A stretch of DNA of 64,000 nucleotides from Streptomyces tanashiensis. Its GTDB lineage: Bacteria > Actinomycetota > Actinomycetes > Streptomycetales > Streptomycetaceae. A model generated the notes under the pieces. It worked only from the letters and a program-made list of their open reading frames with translations, was not told the DNA's origin and ran no database searches. The stretch spans positions 1 through 64,000 of the forward strand of contig NZ_BMRZ01000003.1 in assembly GCF_014648895.1 (NCBI RefSeq), written 5' to 3'. A program made the position numbers and the translations under genes. Shown one piece after another: positions 42,180 to 50,909 of this stretch; within the stretch, counting starts at the first letter, position 1; every line of letters begins with the position of its first letter.

Positions 42180-43481
42180 ATGAGACACCCGCGCAGAGCC
42201 CTCGTCACGGCGGGCCTGGCCCTCGCCCTCACCTCCTCCGCCCTCGCCGGCGGGGCGGCCACGGCCGCCGCCGCGCCCGCGCCCGGCACGATCGTGCAGG
42301 AGGGCGGCGCACTGAGCGTCCCGGCCGGTGAGGAGGGGCCCGTCACCACTCGCCTCACCGTCACCCTGCCGCCCGGCGTCACCGGGCGGATCGCCGGACA
42401 GCGCCTCAGCTTCCGGGCCTGGTCCGCGGACCCGGCGTCCCGGCCCGGCCGGCGGATCACCTCGACGTGCGCGGTCGACGGCGGCGCCTTCGCGCCCTGC
42501 GCCTGGGACTCGCCCGACCCGGAGACGACCGACGGCGCCTGGCTGGTGTTCGACCTGCCGGCGGCCGACGTGGCGCCGGGCGCCACCACCGTCACGTACG
42601 ACATCACCGTCGACGCCGGATCGGACCTCGGCGGTCTCGGCCCGCTCTCCACCGTCGTCGACCTGCGGGACGGGACCGGAGCGATCGTCGCCACGGGCGA
42701 ACTGGCCTTCTCCTTCGAGCAGGGGACCCCGGAGGCCTGGCTCAGGACCTCGCTGCACGCCCGCGACCGCGACGGCGTCCTCTGGCAGTACGACGCCACC
42801 GGTCTCGGCGACGGCGCCCCGCTGAAGCCCCGCAAGCGGGTCGGCGGCGGCTGGAACGCGTACAGCGCCCTCACCAAGCTCGACCGGACGACCGCGGCCG
42901 GCGGCGGCGACCTCGTGGCCCGCGACCGGGACGGCGTGCTCTGGTACTACCGGGGCAGCGGACGCGAGAGCGCGCCCTTCGCGCCGCGCCGGCGGGTCGG
43001 CGGCGGCTGGAACGCGTACACGAGCCTCGTCGGACTGCCCGGCGGCGACCTGTTCGCCCGCGACCGGGACGGCGTCCTCTGGCGCTACCCCGGGACCGGC
43101 CTGGCCACGCAGCCGTTCGGGCGCCGGGTGCGGGTCGGCGGCGGCTGGAACGCGTACAAGAGCATCGTCGCCTTCGGGGACGGCCTGATCGCCCACACGC
43201 CGGACGGCCGGCAGTGGCGCTACGAGAAGGCCGACGACTGGGACCCGGCCGTGCCCTTCAAGCCCCGCCGCGCCGTCGGCGGCGGCTGGAACGCCTACAC
43301 CGCGCTGGCCGGGATGGGCCAGATCGGCCGCACCGCCTACGAGGACAACCCGTCCCTCGCGGCCCGCGCGAAGGACGGCAGGCTCGTGGTCTACGGCGTC
43401 GTGCGGTTCGACGGGAAGAGCGAGCCGTACTACCCCCGGCCCGGCGGCTGGAGCTGGAACATCTACGACCTGCTCGTCTGA
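42180..43481 (+). CDS. Secreted tachylectin-like five-bladed propeller protein, paralogue 3
   Basis: A 433-residue protein with a signal peptide (about 1-32), the shared N-terminal domain (AGEEGPVTTRLTVTLPPGV; Cys pair STCAVDGGAFAPCAW) and five repeats. The first three (HARDRDGVLWQY, VARDRDGVLWYY, FARDRDGVLWRY) are close to consensus and the last two (AHTPDGRQWRY, ARAKDGRLVVY) have drifted. The C-terminus GGWSWNIYDLLV parallels WNWDIYNAVI and GWNIYDTLL of the paralogues, which probably closes the propeller. It starts 20 bp after paralogue 2 and ends at a strong terminator, so it is the last gene of the array. Confidence 0.8.
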   Translation: MRHPRRALVTAGLALALTSSALAGGAATAAAAPAPGTIVQEGGALSVPAGEEGPVTTRLTVTLPPGVTGRIAGQRLSFRAWSADPASRPGRRITSTCAVDGGAFAPCAWDSPDPETTDGAWLVFDLPAADVAPGATTVTYDITVDAGSDLGGLGPLSTVVDLRDGTGAIVATGELAFSFEQGTPEAWLRTSLHARDRDGVLWQYDATGLGDGAPLKPRKRVGGGWNAYSALTKLDRTTAAGGGDLVARDRDGVLWYYRGSGRESAPFAPRRRVGGGWNAYTSLVGLPGGDLFARDRDGVLWRYPGTGLATQPFGRRVRVGGGWNAYKSIVAFGDGLIAHTPDGRQWRYEKADDWDPAVPFKPRRAVGGGWNAYTALAGMGQIGRTAYEDNPSLAARAKDGRLVVYGVVRFDGKSEPYYPRPGGWSWNIYDLLV

Positions 43482-43493
43482 GCCCGGCACCAC

Positions 43494-43539
43494 GACGGGC
43501 GGGACCGGACCCGGGACTCCCGGTCCGGTCCCGCCCGTC
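43494..43539. terminator. Very strong bidirectional terminator after the propeller array
   Basis: GACGGGCGGGACCGGACC and GGTCCGGTCCCGCCCGTC pair perfectly over 18 bp with a loop of about 10 nt, between convergent genes. Confidence 0.8.
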
Positions 43540-43551
43540 CTCGTGGGCGCG

Positions 43552-43749
43552 TCAGTCGCGGCGCGCCCGGTTGCCGGGGCGGCCGGCGACCCAGACGCGG
43601 ATCGTGTCCGCGTACCAGTAGGGCTTGCCCGACTCCACGTGGTCGGGCGCCGGAAGAAGCCCGTGCTTCCGGTACGAGCGGACCGTGTCGGGCTGCACCT
43701 TGATGTGTGCGGCGATGTCCTTGTACGACCAGAGCCTGCTGTCCGTCAT
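43552..43749 (-). CDS. Small helix-turn-helix DNA-binding protein
   Basis: A 65-residue protein with a MerR/excisionase-like winged helix-turn-helix (WSYKDIAAHIKVQPDTVRSYRKHGLLPAPD, split across about 7-36) and a basic C-terminal tail (GRPGNRARRD). GGGAGGTACCGGGC before the ATG is a good ribosome-binding site. Such small proteins are common in Streptomyces, some chromosomal and some linked to integrated elements; there is no integrase nearby. Its target is unknown. The upstream region contains the direct repeat CGATCAA (around 43826-43840), a possible autoregulatory site. Confidence 0.8.
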   Translation of the reverse strand: MTDSRLWSYKDIAAHIKVQPDTVRSYRKHGLLPAPDHVESGKPYWYADTIRVWVAGRPGNRARRD

Positions 43750-44019
43750 GCCCGGTACCTCCCTGGCGCGCCGCGCAGCGGCGGCGGGGGTGCCGTTCGG
43801 GGGCGCTGCGGGCGGGCGGTTGCGATCAAGCGATCAATCAGCCTGTGCCCGCTGCAACGCCGCTCCCGACAGGAGGGGAGCGGCTGTCGAACGCCTGTGA
43901 CGCAAAGCCCGCGAAACAGAGACGAACGTGACGGCGGAGGGACCCGTGTGACGGAAGCGGCACACGCGCCCACCGGTGTGTCCGCGTGCGTCACCCCTGG
44001 TCAGGGCGGTATGTGCCGC

Positions 44020-44940
44020 TCACACACCGCACGAGCGGAGAAAGCCCCGGGTCCGCAGGGCGATCGGGTACGGGGCGTCCGGGTCGCACGGGTACATGTC
44101 CTGCTCGACGATCGCGAACAGGTCCACGTCCAGGGCCGACGCGGCGGCGAGCACCGGTTCGAGCGCGGGCACCCCGGACGGCGGCTCGCACATCACGCCC
44201 CGCGCCACGGCGGGACCGAACGGCACCCCCTCGGCCACCACGCCCGCCAGGACCTCCGGGTCGACCTGCTTGAGGTGGAGGTAGCCGATCCGCTCCCCGT
44301 ACGTCTCGATCAGCTTGACGCTGTCCCCGCCGGCGTACGCGTAGTGCCCGGTGTCCAGGCAGAGCGCGACCGCCTCCGGATCCGTGGCGTCGAGGAAGCG
44401 CGTCACGCTCTCCTCGCCGTCGATGTGGGTGTCGGCATGCGGGTGGACCACGATCCGCAGCCCGTACCGCTCGCGCACCTCCCGGCCCAGACGCTCCGTC
44501 AGCCGGGTCAGGTCCCGCCACTGCCCCGCGGTGAGCTCGGGCTCCTCCAGCACCTCGCCCGTCCGGTCGTCCCGCCAGAACGACGGGATGACGACCAGAT
44601 GGCCCGCGCCCACCGCCTGCGCGAGGGCGGCGTTCTCCGCGACGTGCGCCCAGGTCCGGTCCCAGACGCCGGGGCCGTGGTGCAGGCCGGTGAAGACCGT
44701 CGCCGCCGAGACCCGCAGGCCGCGCCGCGCGGTCTCCTCCGCGAGGACGGCCGGATCGGTGGGCAGATAGCCGTACGGGCCGAGCTCGATCCACGGGTAG
44801 CCGGCGCCCGACACCTCGTCGAGGAAACGCTGCCACGGCACCTGCCGGGGATCGTCGGGGAACCACACCCCCCACGAGTCGGGGGCGGAGCCGATACGGA
44901 TGCGGGACGGTGGCGACGGCTGCGGCGACGGCTTCGTCAT
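44020..44940 (-). CDS. iolE: Inosose dehydratase-like TIM-barrel protein
   Basis: A 306-residue AP-endonuclease-2-fold protein opening with IGSAPDSWGVWFP, the signature of IolE. Metal-binding residues are seen in IELGPYGYLP, VVIPSF, VVHPHADTHIDGEE (His/Asp), LCLDTGHYAYAGGD and LHLKQVDPE. IolE dehydrates scyllo-inosose (2-keto-myo-inositol) in the second step of inositol breakdown. It is divergent from iolC-iolB-iolD-mmsA, which supplies the context. ATG 44940 was chosen because AAGGTGGCAGTC lies upstream; a GTG at 44949 is less likely. Confidence 0.88.
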   Translation of the reverse strand: MTKPSPQPSPPSRIRIGSAPDSWGVWFPDDPRQVPWQRFLDEVSGAGYPWIELGPYGYLPTDPAVLAEETARRGLRVSAATVFTGLHHGPGVWDRTWAHVAENAALAQAVGAGHLVVIPSFWRDDRTGEVLEEPELTAGQWRDLTRLTERLGREVRERYGLRIVVHPHADTHIDGEESVTRFLDATDPEAVALCLDTGHYAYAGGDSVKLIETYGERIGYLHLKQVDPEVLAGVVAEGVPFGPAVARGVMCEPPSGVPALEPVLAAASALDVDLFAIVEQDMYPCDPDAPYPIALRTRGFLRSCGV

Positions 44941-44994
44941 GACTGCCACCTTGGCCGCGGCCCGAGAGCACCGTCAAGCGGTCCGGTCGTCCGA

Positions 44995-45006
44995 ATGTCC
45001 GGACAT
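44995..45006. promoter_or_regulatory. Palindrome ATGTCCGGACAT in the iol intergenic region
   Basis: A perfect 12-bp palindrome between divergent iolE and iolC, immediately upstream of the -35 box of iolC. It has the size of a GntR or LacI-type operator; the regulator itself is not in the window. Confidence 0.6.
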
Positions 45007-45010
45007 ATCG

Positions 45011-45040
45011 TTGACACGCCTCCGGGCGGACGACTAGACC
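45011..45040 (+). promoter_or_regulatory. Promoter of iolC operon
   Basis: TTGACA (45011-45016), 18-bp spacer, TAGACC (45035-45040); the start codon is 40 bp further on. Confidence 0.65.
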
Positions 45041-45080
45041 TGGGTGCGGAGCCGAGGGCGGCCGAGCCGAGAGGTGGCGC

Positions 45081-46058
45081 GTGGAGACGGAGCCGTACGA
45101 CCTGATCGCCATGGGGCGCCTCGGCGTGGACCTGTACCCGCTGCAGACCGGTGTCGGACTCGACCGCGTCGAGACCTTCCGCAAGTTCCTCGGCGGCTCC
45201 GCGGCCAACGTGGCCGTCGCCGCGGCCCGCCTCGGCCGCCGCACCGCGCTGATCTCCCGCACCGGCGCCGACCCCTTCGGCGGCTACCTGCGCCGCGAGC
45301 TCAAGGGCTTCGACGTGGACGACCGCTGGGTGACCGAGGTCGCCGAGCACCCCACCCCCGTCACCTTCTGCGCGCTCTTCCCGCCCGACGACTTCCCGCT
45401 GTACTTCTACCGCCGCCCGTGCGCCCCCGACCTGGAGATCCGGTCGCACGAACTGGACCTCGACGCCATCCGCGCCGCCCGGGTCTTCTGGGCGACCGGC
45501 ACCGGCCTGTGCGCCGAACCCAGCCGCACCGCGACCCTGGAGGCGCTGCGCGCCCGGTCCGGCCGGGGGACGACGGTCCTCGACCTGGACTGGCGGCCGA
45601 TGTTCTGGGCGGACCCGGCGGCGGCCCGCCCCCACTACGACGAGGCGCTGCGGCACGCGACCGTCGCCGTCGGCAACCTCGACGAGTGCGAGGTCGCCAC
45701 CGGGGAACGGGAGCCGGAGGCCGCCGCCCGCGCCCTCCTCGCGACCGGCGCGGTCCGCCTCGCCGTCGTCAAACAGGGCCCCGCGGGCGTCCTCGCGCTC
45801 GCCGCCGACGGGACCCGCGCCGAGGTGCCGCCGCTGCCGGTCGAGGTCGTCAACGGGCTGGGCGCGGGCGACGCGTTCGGCGGGGCACTCGTCCACGGCC
45901 TGCTCGCCGGCCGGGACCTCGGCACCGTCCTGCGCCACGCCAACGCCGCCGGGGCGATCGTCGCGGGCCGCCTCGCCTGCTCCTCCGCCATGCCGGACGG
46001 CGCGGAGATCGCCGAAGCCCTCGCAGCGGGCACGGGAACGATCCCGGAGAAGGGGTAG
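45081..46058 (+). CDS. iolC: 5-dehydro-2-deoxygluconokinase
   Basis: A 325-residue PfkB-family sugar kinase with the N-terminal glycine pair region (KFLGGSAANVAVAAARLG, about 35-52) and the C-terminal anion-hole motif NGLGAGDAFGGALVHG (about 257-272, catalytic Asp). It phosphorylates 5-dehydro-2-deoxygluconate in inositol catabolism. GTG 45081 is preceded by GAGAGGTGG. It is first in the iolCBD-mmsA operon; iolB starts 10 bp after its stop. Confidence 0.92.
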   Translation: METEPYDLIAMGRLGVDLYPLQTGVGLDRVETFRKFLGGSAANVAVAAARLGRRTALISRTGADPFGGYLRRELKGFDVDDRWVTEVAEHPTPVTFCALFPPDDFPLYFYRRPCAPDLEIRSHELDLDAIRAARVFWATGTGLCAEPSRTATLEALRARSGRGTTVLDLDWRPMFWADPAAARPHYDEALRHATVAVGNLDECEVATGEREPEAAARALLATGAVRLAVVKQGPAGVLALAADGTRAEVPPLPVEVVNGLGAGDAFGGALVHGLLAGRDLGTVLRHANAAGAIVAGRLACSSAMPDGAEIAEALAAGTGTIPEKG

Positions 46059-46068
46059 GGATCGGCTC

Positions 46069-46893
46069 ATGAGCCCTGACCGACCCGCCTCCCTCCATCT
46101 GCCCGCCGGGACCGCCGCCCGCGGCCCGTACACGGTCGACATCGACCCCGGGCGGGCCGGATGGACGTACTCCGCGCTCCGGGTCCTCACCCTCGGACCG
46201 GGGGAGATCCACTCCTTCGAGAGCGGGGATTCCGAATGGGCCGTGCTTCCCCTCTCCGGTGCCTGTAGCGTGCGCGTCGACGGCGAGATCCTCGAACTCC
46301 TGGGCCGCACGAGCGTGTTCGAAGGGGTGACCGACTTCGCCTACGTGCCCCGCGACGCCCACGCCCAGATCGCCTCCGGCGCGGGAGGCCGCTTCGCTTT
46401 GGCAGGAGCGAAGTGCGAGCGACGACTCCCCGCCCGCTACGGCCCCGCGCCGGAGGTTCCCGTCGAGACCCGCGGCGGCGGCAACCGCACCCGCCTGGTG
46501 CGGAACTTCGCCTCGGCCGACGCCTTCGCCTGCGACCGGCTCATCGCCGTCGAGGTCGTCACCCCCGGCGGGAACTGGTCCTCCTACCCGCCGCACAAGC
46601 ACGACGAGCACCGTCCGGGCACCGAGTCCGTCCTGGAGGAGATCTACTACTACGAGATCGCCGGCCCGGGCGCCCTCGGCTACCAGCGGATCTCGCCCTC
46701 CCGGCCCGGCGGTGCCGAGCTCCTCGCCGAGGTCCGCGACGGCGACGCGGTCCTCGTCCCCGACGGCTGGCACGGGCCCTCGATCGCCCAGCCGGGGCAC
46801 GACCTCTACTACCTCAACGTCATGGCGGGTCCCGGACCCGAAAGGGAGTGGAAGATCTGCTTCCACCCGGACCACACGGAGGGATACGCATGA
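46069..46893 (+). CDS. iolB: 5-deoxy-glucuronate isomerase
   Basis: A 274-residue IolB-family cupin. The second half has the metal motif SYPPHKHDEH with the Glu-containing VLEEIYYYEI stretch, then VPDGWHGPS, as in IolB. It converts 5-deoxy-glucuronate to 5-dehydro-2-deoxygluconate, one step before IolC. Its stop codon overlaps the ATG of iolD (ATGA), indicating translational coupling. Confidence 0.93.
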   Translation: MSPDRPASLHLPAGTAARGPYTVDIDPGRAGWTYSALRVLTLGPGEIHSFESGDSEWAVLPLSGACSVRVDGEILELLGRTSVFEGVTDFAYVPRDAHAQIASGAGGRFALAGAKCERRLPARYGPAPEVPVETRGGGNRTRLVRNFASADAFACDRLIAVEVVTPGGNWSSYPPHKHDEHRPGTESVLEEIYYYEIAGPGALGYQRISPSRPGGAELLAEVRDGDAVLVPDGWHGPSIAQPGHDLYYLNVMAGPGPEREWKICFHPDHTEGYA

Positions 46894-48740
46894 GGCTCAC
46901 CGTCGCCCAGGCCCTCGTCCGCTTCCTCGCCGCCCAGTACACCGAGCGCGACGGCGAACGCCACCGGCTGATCGCCGCCACCTGGGGCATCTTCGGGCAC
47001 GGAAACGTCGCCGGGATCGGCCAGGCGCTGGTCGAGGAGAAGCACATGCCCTTCCACCAGGGCCGCAACGAACAGGCCATGGTGCACGCCGCCGTCGGCT
47101 ACGCCCGCCAGCGCAACCGGCTCTCCACGCACGCCGTCACCACCTCCATCGGCCCCGGCGCCACCAACCTCGTCACCGGCGCCGCCCTCGCCACCATCAA
47201 CCACCTCCCGGTCCTGCTCCTGCCCGGCGACACCTTCGCGACCCGCCCCGCCGACCCCGTCCTCCAGCAGCTCCAGGTCCCCTACGCGGGCGACGTGTCC
47301 GTCAACGACTGCCTCCGCCCGGTGTCGCGGTACTTCGACCGGGTGACCCGGCCCGAGGCCCTGATCCCCGCCGCCCTCGCCGCCGCCCGCGTCCTCGCCG
47401 ACCCCGCCGAGACCGGCGCCGTGACCCTTGCCCTGCCCCAGGACGTCCAGGCCGAGGCGTACGACTGGCCGGAGGAGTTCTTCGCCGAGCGGACCTGGCA
47501 CGTCCGCCGCCCCCGCCCCGACGCCGCCGAACTCGACGCCGCCGTCCGGGCCGTGCGCGCCGCCGAGCGCCCGCTGATCATCGCGGGCGGCGGGGTGCGG
47601 CACAGCCGCGCCGAGGACGCGCTGCGCGAGCTGGCCGAACGCACCGGCCTGCCCGTCGCCACCACCCAGGCCGGCAAGGGCGTCCTCCCGTACGACCACC
47701 CCTGCGACGTCGGCGGCATCGGCCACACCGGCACCGCCACCGCCGACACCCTCGCCCGCACCAGCGACCTGATCATCGGCGTCGGCACCCGCCACACCGA
47801 CTTCACCACCGCCTCGGGCACCCTCTACCGCCCCGACACGCCCGTCCTCAACCTCAACATCACCGGCTTCGACGCCCACAAGCAGGCCGCGCTGCCCCTC
47901 GTCGCCGACGCCCGCGAGGGCCTCACCGCCCTCACCGAGGCGCTCGGCGACCACCGGCGGACGACGGCCGACTGGTCCCGCTCGAAGGCCGACTGGCAGC
48001 GGCGGACCGACGCCGCGTACGCCGTCCCCGACGAGGACGCCCGCCCCACCCAGACCCAGGTCCTCGGCGTACTCGACACTCTGGTCGACACGCGCGACAT
48101 TCTGATCAACGCCGCCGGCTCGCTCCCCGGCGACCTCCACAAGCTGTGGCGGACCCGCTCCTCCGACCAGTACCACGTCGAGTACGGCTACTCCTGCATG
48201 GGCTACGAGATCCCCGCCGCGATCGGCGTCCTCCTCGCCGCGCCCGGCCGGCCCGTCTGGGCGCTCGTCGGCGACGGTACATACCTGATGAATCCCACCG
48301 AGATCGTCACCGCCGTACAGGAACGCCTCCCCCTGAAGCTGGTCATCCTGCAGAACCACGGATACGCCTCCATCGGCGGTCTCTCCGAGGCGGTCGGCGC
48401 CGAGCGGTACGGCACCGACTACCGCCGGCGGGCCGACGACGGCAGCTTCACCGGACCGCCGCTCCCCGTGGACCTCGGCACCAACGCCGCCTCCCTCGGC
48501 ATGCGGGTACTGCGCCCCCGCACCGTGCGTGACCTGCGAGAAGCCCTCGCGGACGCCCGGGCGGCCACGGATCCCACATGTGTCTACGTCGAGACCGAAA
48601 CGGCAGACAGTGTGTCGGGCCCGCCTCCGGCCCAGGCGTGGTGGGATGTGCCCGTGGCCGAGACGTCGACCCGCCCGTCGGCGGTCAAGGCCCGCGAGGA
48701 GTACGACCGGCACGTCACCGCCCGACGCCGCCATCTCTGA
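46890..48740 (+). CDS. iolD: 3D-(3,5/4)-trihydroxycyclohexane-1,2-dione acylhydrolase
   Basis: A 616-residue ThDP enzyme. It carries ATWGIFGHGNVAGIGQAL and GRNEQAMVHAA (with the conserved Glu) near the N-terminus, IIAGGGVRHS in the middle and a ThDP-binding GDGTYLMNPTEIVTAVQE...QNHGY in the last third, all IolD-typical. It opens the ring of the trihydroxycyclohexanedione to give 5-deoxy-glucuronate. ATG 46890 overlaps the iolB stop; a longer upstream frame exists but would lie inside iolB. Confidence 0.94.
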   Translation: MRLTVAQALVRFLAAQYTERDGERHRLIAATWGIFGHGNVAGIGQALVEEKHMPFHQGRNEQAMVHAAVGYARQRNRLSTHAVTTSIGPGATNLVTGAALATINHLPVLLLPGDTFATRPADPVLQQLQVPYAGDVSVNDCLRPVSRYFDRVTRPEALIPAALAAARVLADPAETGAVTLALPQDVQAEAYDWPEEFFAERTWHVRRPRPDAAELDAAVRAVRAAERPLIIAGGGVRHSRAEDALRELAERTGLPVATTQAGKGVLPYDHPCDVGGIGHTGTATADTLARTSDLIIGVGTRHTDFTTASGTLYRPDTPVLNLNITGFDAHKQAALPLVADAREGLTALTEALGDHRRTTADWSRSKADWQRRTDAAYAVPDEDARPTQTQVLGVLDTLVDTRDILINAAGSLPGDLHKLWRTRSSDQYHVEYGYSCMGYEIPAAIGVLLAAPGRPVWALVGDGTYLMNPTEIVTAVQERLPLKLVILQNHGYASIGGLSEAVGAERYGTDYRRRADDGSFTGPPLPVDLGTNAASLGMRVLRPRTVRDLREALADARAATDPTCVYVETETADSVSGPPPAQAWWDVPVAETSTRPSAVKAREEYDRHVTARRRHL

Positions 48741-48754
48741 AGGAGTAACTCGTC

Positions 48755-50257
48755 ATGACGAAGACCGTCCACCACTGGATCGGTGGCAAGACCGTCGAGG
48801 GCACGTCGGGGAACTGGGGCCCGGTCACCGACCCGGCCACCGGCGCCGTCACCACGCAGGTCGCGCTCGCCTCCGTCGACGAGGTCGACGCCGCCGTCGC
48901 CGCCGCGAAGGACGCCTTCGCGACCTGGGGCACCTCCTCGCTCGCCCAGCGCACCACGATCCTCTTCAAGTTCCGCGCGCTGCTCGACGCCAACCGTGAC
49001 GCGATCGCCGAGCTGATCGTCGCCGAGCACGGCAAGGTCCACTCGGACGCCCTCGGCGAGGTCGCCCGCGGCCTGGAGATCGTCGACCTGGCCTGCGGCA
49101 TCACCACCCAGCTCAAGGGCGAGCTCTCCACCCAGGTGTCGAACCGCGTGGACGTGGCGTCGATCCGCCAGCCCGTCGGCGTCGTCGCCGGCATCACGCC
49201 CTTCAACTTCCCGGCCATGGTGCCGATGTGGATGTTCCCGATCGCCATCGCGACCGGCAACACCTTCATCCTCAAGCCGAGCGAGAAGGACCCGTCGCCG
49301 TCCCTGAAGATCGCCGAGCTGCTCGCCGAGGCGGGCCTCCCGGACGGCGTCTTCAACGTCCTGCACGGCGACAAGGCGGCCGTCGACCGCCTCCTGGAGC
49401 ACCCGGACGTCTCCGCGATCTCCTTCGTCGGCTCGACCCCGATCGCCCGGTACATCCACACCACCGCCTCCGCCAACGGCAAGCGCGTCCAGGCGCTCGG
49501 CGGCGCGAAGAACCACATGCTGGTCCTCCCGGACGCCGACCTCGACGCCGCGGCCGACGCGGCCGTCTCGGCGGCCTACGGCTCCGCCGGCGAGCGCTGC
49601 ATGGCGATCTCCGCGGTCGTGGCCGTCGGCTCCGTCGGCGACGAGCTCGTCCAGAAGATCCGCGAGCGCGCCGAGAAGATCAAGATCGGCCCCGGCACCG
49701 ACCCCACCTCCGAGATGGGCCCGCTCATCACGGCCGTCCACCGCGACAAGGTCGCCTCCTACGTCCACGGCGCGGCCGCCGAGGGCTGCGAGGTCGTCCT
49801 CGACGGCACCGGCTACACCGTCGAGGGCCACGAGAACGGCCACTGGATCGGCCTGTCCCTCCTGGACCACGTGCCGACCTCGGCCAAGGCCTACCAGGAC
49901 GAGATCTTCGGCCCGGTGCTCTGCGTGCTGCGCGCCGAGACGTACGAGGAGGGCCTCGCCCTCATCAACGCCTCGCCGTTCGGCAACGGCACCGCGATCT
50001 TCACCCGCGACGGCGGCGCCGCCCGCCGCTTCCAGCTGGAGGTCGAGGCCGGCATGGTCGGCGTGAACGTGCCGATCCCGGTGCCGGTGGGCTACCACTC
50101 CTTCGGTGGCTGGAAGGACTCGCTCTTCGGCGACCACCACATCTACGGCAACGACGGCGTGCACTTCTACACCCGCGGCAAGGTCGTCACGACCCGCTGG
50201 CCGGACCCGTCCGAGGCCCCCGCGGGCGTCGACCTGGGCTTCCCGCGCAACCACTGA
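48755..50257 (+). CDS. mmsA: CoA-acylating methylmalonate-semialdehyde dehydrogenase
   Basis: A 500-residue aldehyde dehydrogenase with GITPFNFPAMVPMWM, KPSEKDPS, FVGSTPIARYIH (NAD binding) and the catalytic cysteine in GSAGERCMAISA (about residue 284). The MmsA/IolA subfamily uses CoA in place of water, converting malonate semialdehyde to acetyl-CoA or methylmalonate semialdehyde to propionyl-CoA. As the last gene of the iol operon it finishes inositol breakdown; it may also serve valine catabolism. GAAGGAG precedes the ATG and a terminator follows. Confidence 0.94.
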   Translation: MTKTVHHWIGGKTVEGTSGNWGPVTDPATGAVTTQVALASVDEVDAAVAAAKDAFATWGTSSLAQRTTILFKFRALLDANRDAIAELIVAEHGKVHSDALGEVARGLEIVDLACGITTQLKGELSTQVSNRVDVASIRQPVGVVAGITPFNFPAMVPMWMFPIAIATGNTFILKPSEKDPSPSLKIAELLAEAGLPDGVFNVLHGDKAAVDRLLEHPDVSAISFVGSTPIARYIHTTASANGKRVQALGGAKNHMLVLPDADLDAAADAAVSAAYGSAGERCMAISAVVAVGSVGDELVQKIRERAEKIKIGPGTDPTSEMGPLITAVHRDKVASYVHGAAAEGCEVVLDGTGYTVEGHENGHWIGLSLLDHVPTSAKAYQDEIFGPVLCVLRAETYEEGLALINASPFGNGTAIFTRDGGAARRFQLEVEAGMVGVNVPIPVPVGYHSFGGWKDSLFGDHHIYGNDGVHFYTRGKVVTTRWPDPSEAPAGVDLGFPRNH

Positions 50258-50274
50258 CCCACCTGATCCACGTC

Positions 50275-50308
50275 CGATGTCCCCGGGGCGCGCTCCCCGG
50301 GGACATCG
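50275..50308. terminator. Perfect 14-bp terminator after mmsA
   Basis: CGATGTCCCCGGGG - CGCGCT - CCCCGGGGACATCG, between convergent mmsA and the GNAT gene. Confidence 0.85.
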
Positions 50309-50313
50309 GGCGT

Positions 50314-50781
50314 TCAGCCGCGGACCTCGTCGCCGGCGAGCGGCCAGCCGTGCATCGCGAACACGCCCTCGTCGACCGAGCCCGCCGAGCGGTAGGTGGC
50401 CAGGGCGGGGGCGTTGTCGGTGTCGACACCGACCCACGCGCCGTAGCAGCCGCGCTCCCGCGCCTCCGCGAGCAGCGCCTCCGTCAGCGCCCGCCCGATC
50501 CCGCGCCGCCGGTGGGACTCGTCCACCGACAGCTCGTACAGGCACATCTCCGCCCCCTTGTCGGGGTGCAGCATCTCGATCCCGGAGACGAAACCGGCCG
50601 GGACACCGTCCTCCGCGTACGCGATCAGCATGAGGTGGCCGGGGGACGCCAGGAAGCGGGCCGCCCAGTCCTCGCGGGGCGGGCCGTCGTACAGGTGCTC
50701 CGCCGCCAGCAGGTCCGCCACCGTCGTCGCCCGCCGGATCTCCACGCCGTCTCCCCGCTCCACCCGGTCTCCGTTCTCCAC
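50314..50781 (-). CDS. GNAT family N-acetyltransferase
   Basis: A 155-residue acetyltransferase with the acetyl-CoA binding motif HRRRGIGRALTEALL (about 95-109) after the LYELSV strand, and the C-terminal NAPALATYRSAG motif. The general pattern (early HLYDGPP, LPGHLMLIAY-type strand, MCLYELSV) is close to the AAC(3)-I aminoglycoside acetyltransferase group, but neither substrate nor resistance can be concluded. Several GTG codons near the N-terminus could be the true start (the first core strand is IRRATTVADL). Confidence 0.8.
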   Translation of the reverse strand: MENGDRVERGDGVEIRRATTVADLLAAEHLYDGPPREDWAARFLASPGHLMLIAYAEDGVPAGFVSGIEMLHPDKGAEMCLYELSVDESHRRRGIGRALTEALLAEARERGCYGAWVGVDTDNAPALATYRSAGSVDEGVFAMHGWPLAGDEVRG

Positions 50782-50896
50782 GCCGCCTCCCTCGTCTCCG
50801 CGTACCGCGCCCGCTGTACGCGGACCGTACTGCGTACGACCTGAGGAGGCCGCCGATTTCCGCCCGTGGGCAGCCGTGCCCCGCGGCGCCGCCGCT

Positions 50897-50902
50897 TAGG
50901 CT
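50897..50902 (+). promoter_or_regulatory. -10 box of a probable leaderless promoter
   Basis: TAGGCT ends 7 nt before the ATG at 50910 and no ribosome-binding site is present. Confidence 0.35.
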
Positions 50903-50909
50903 CGACGCC

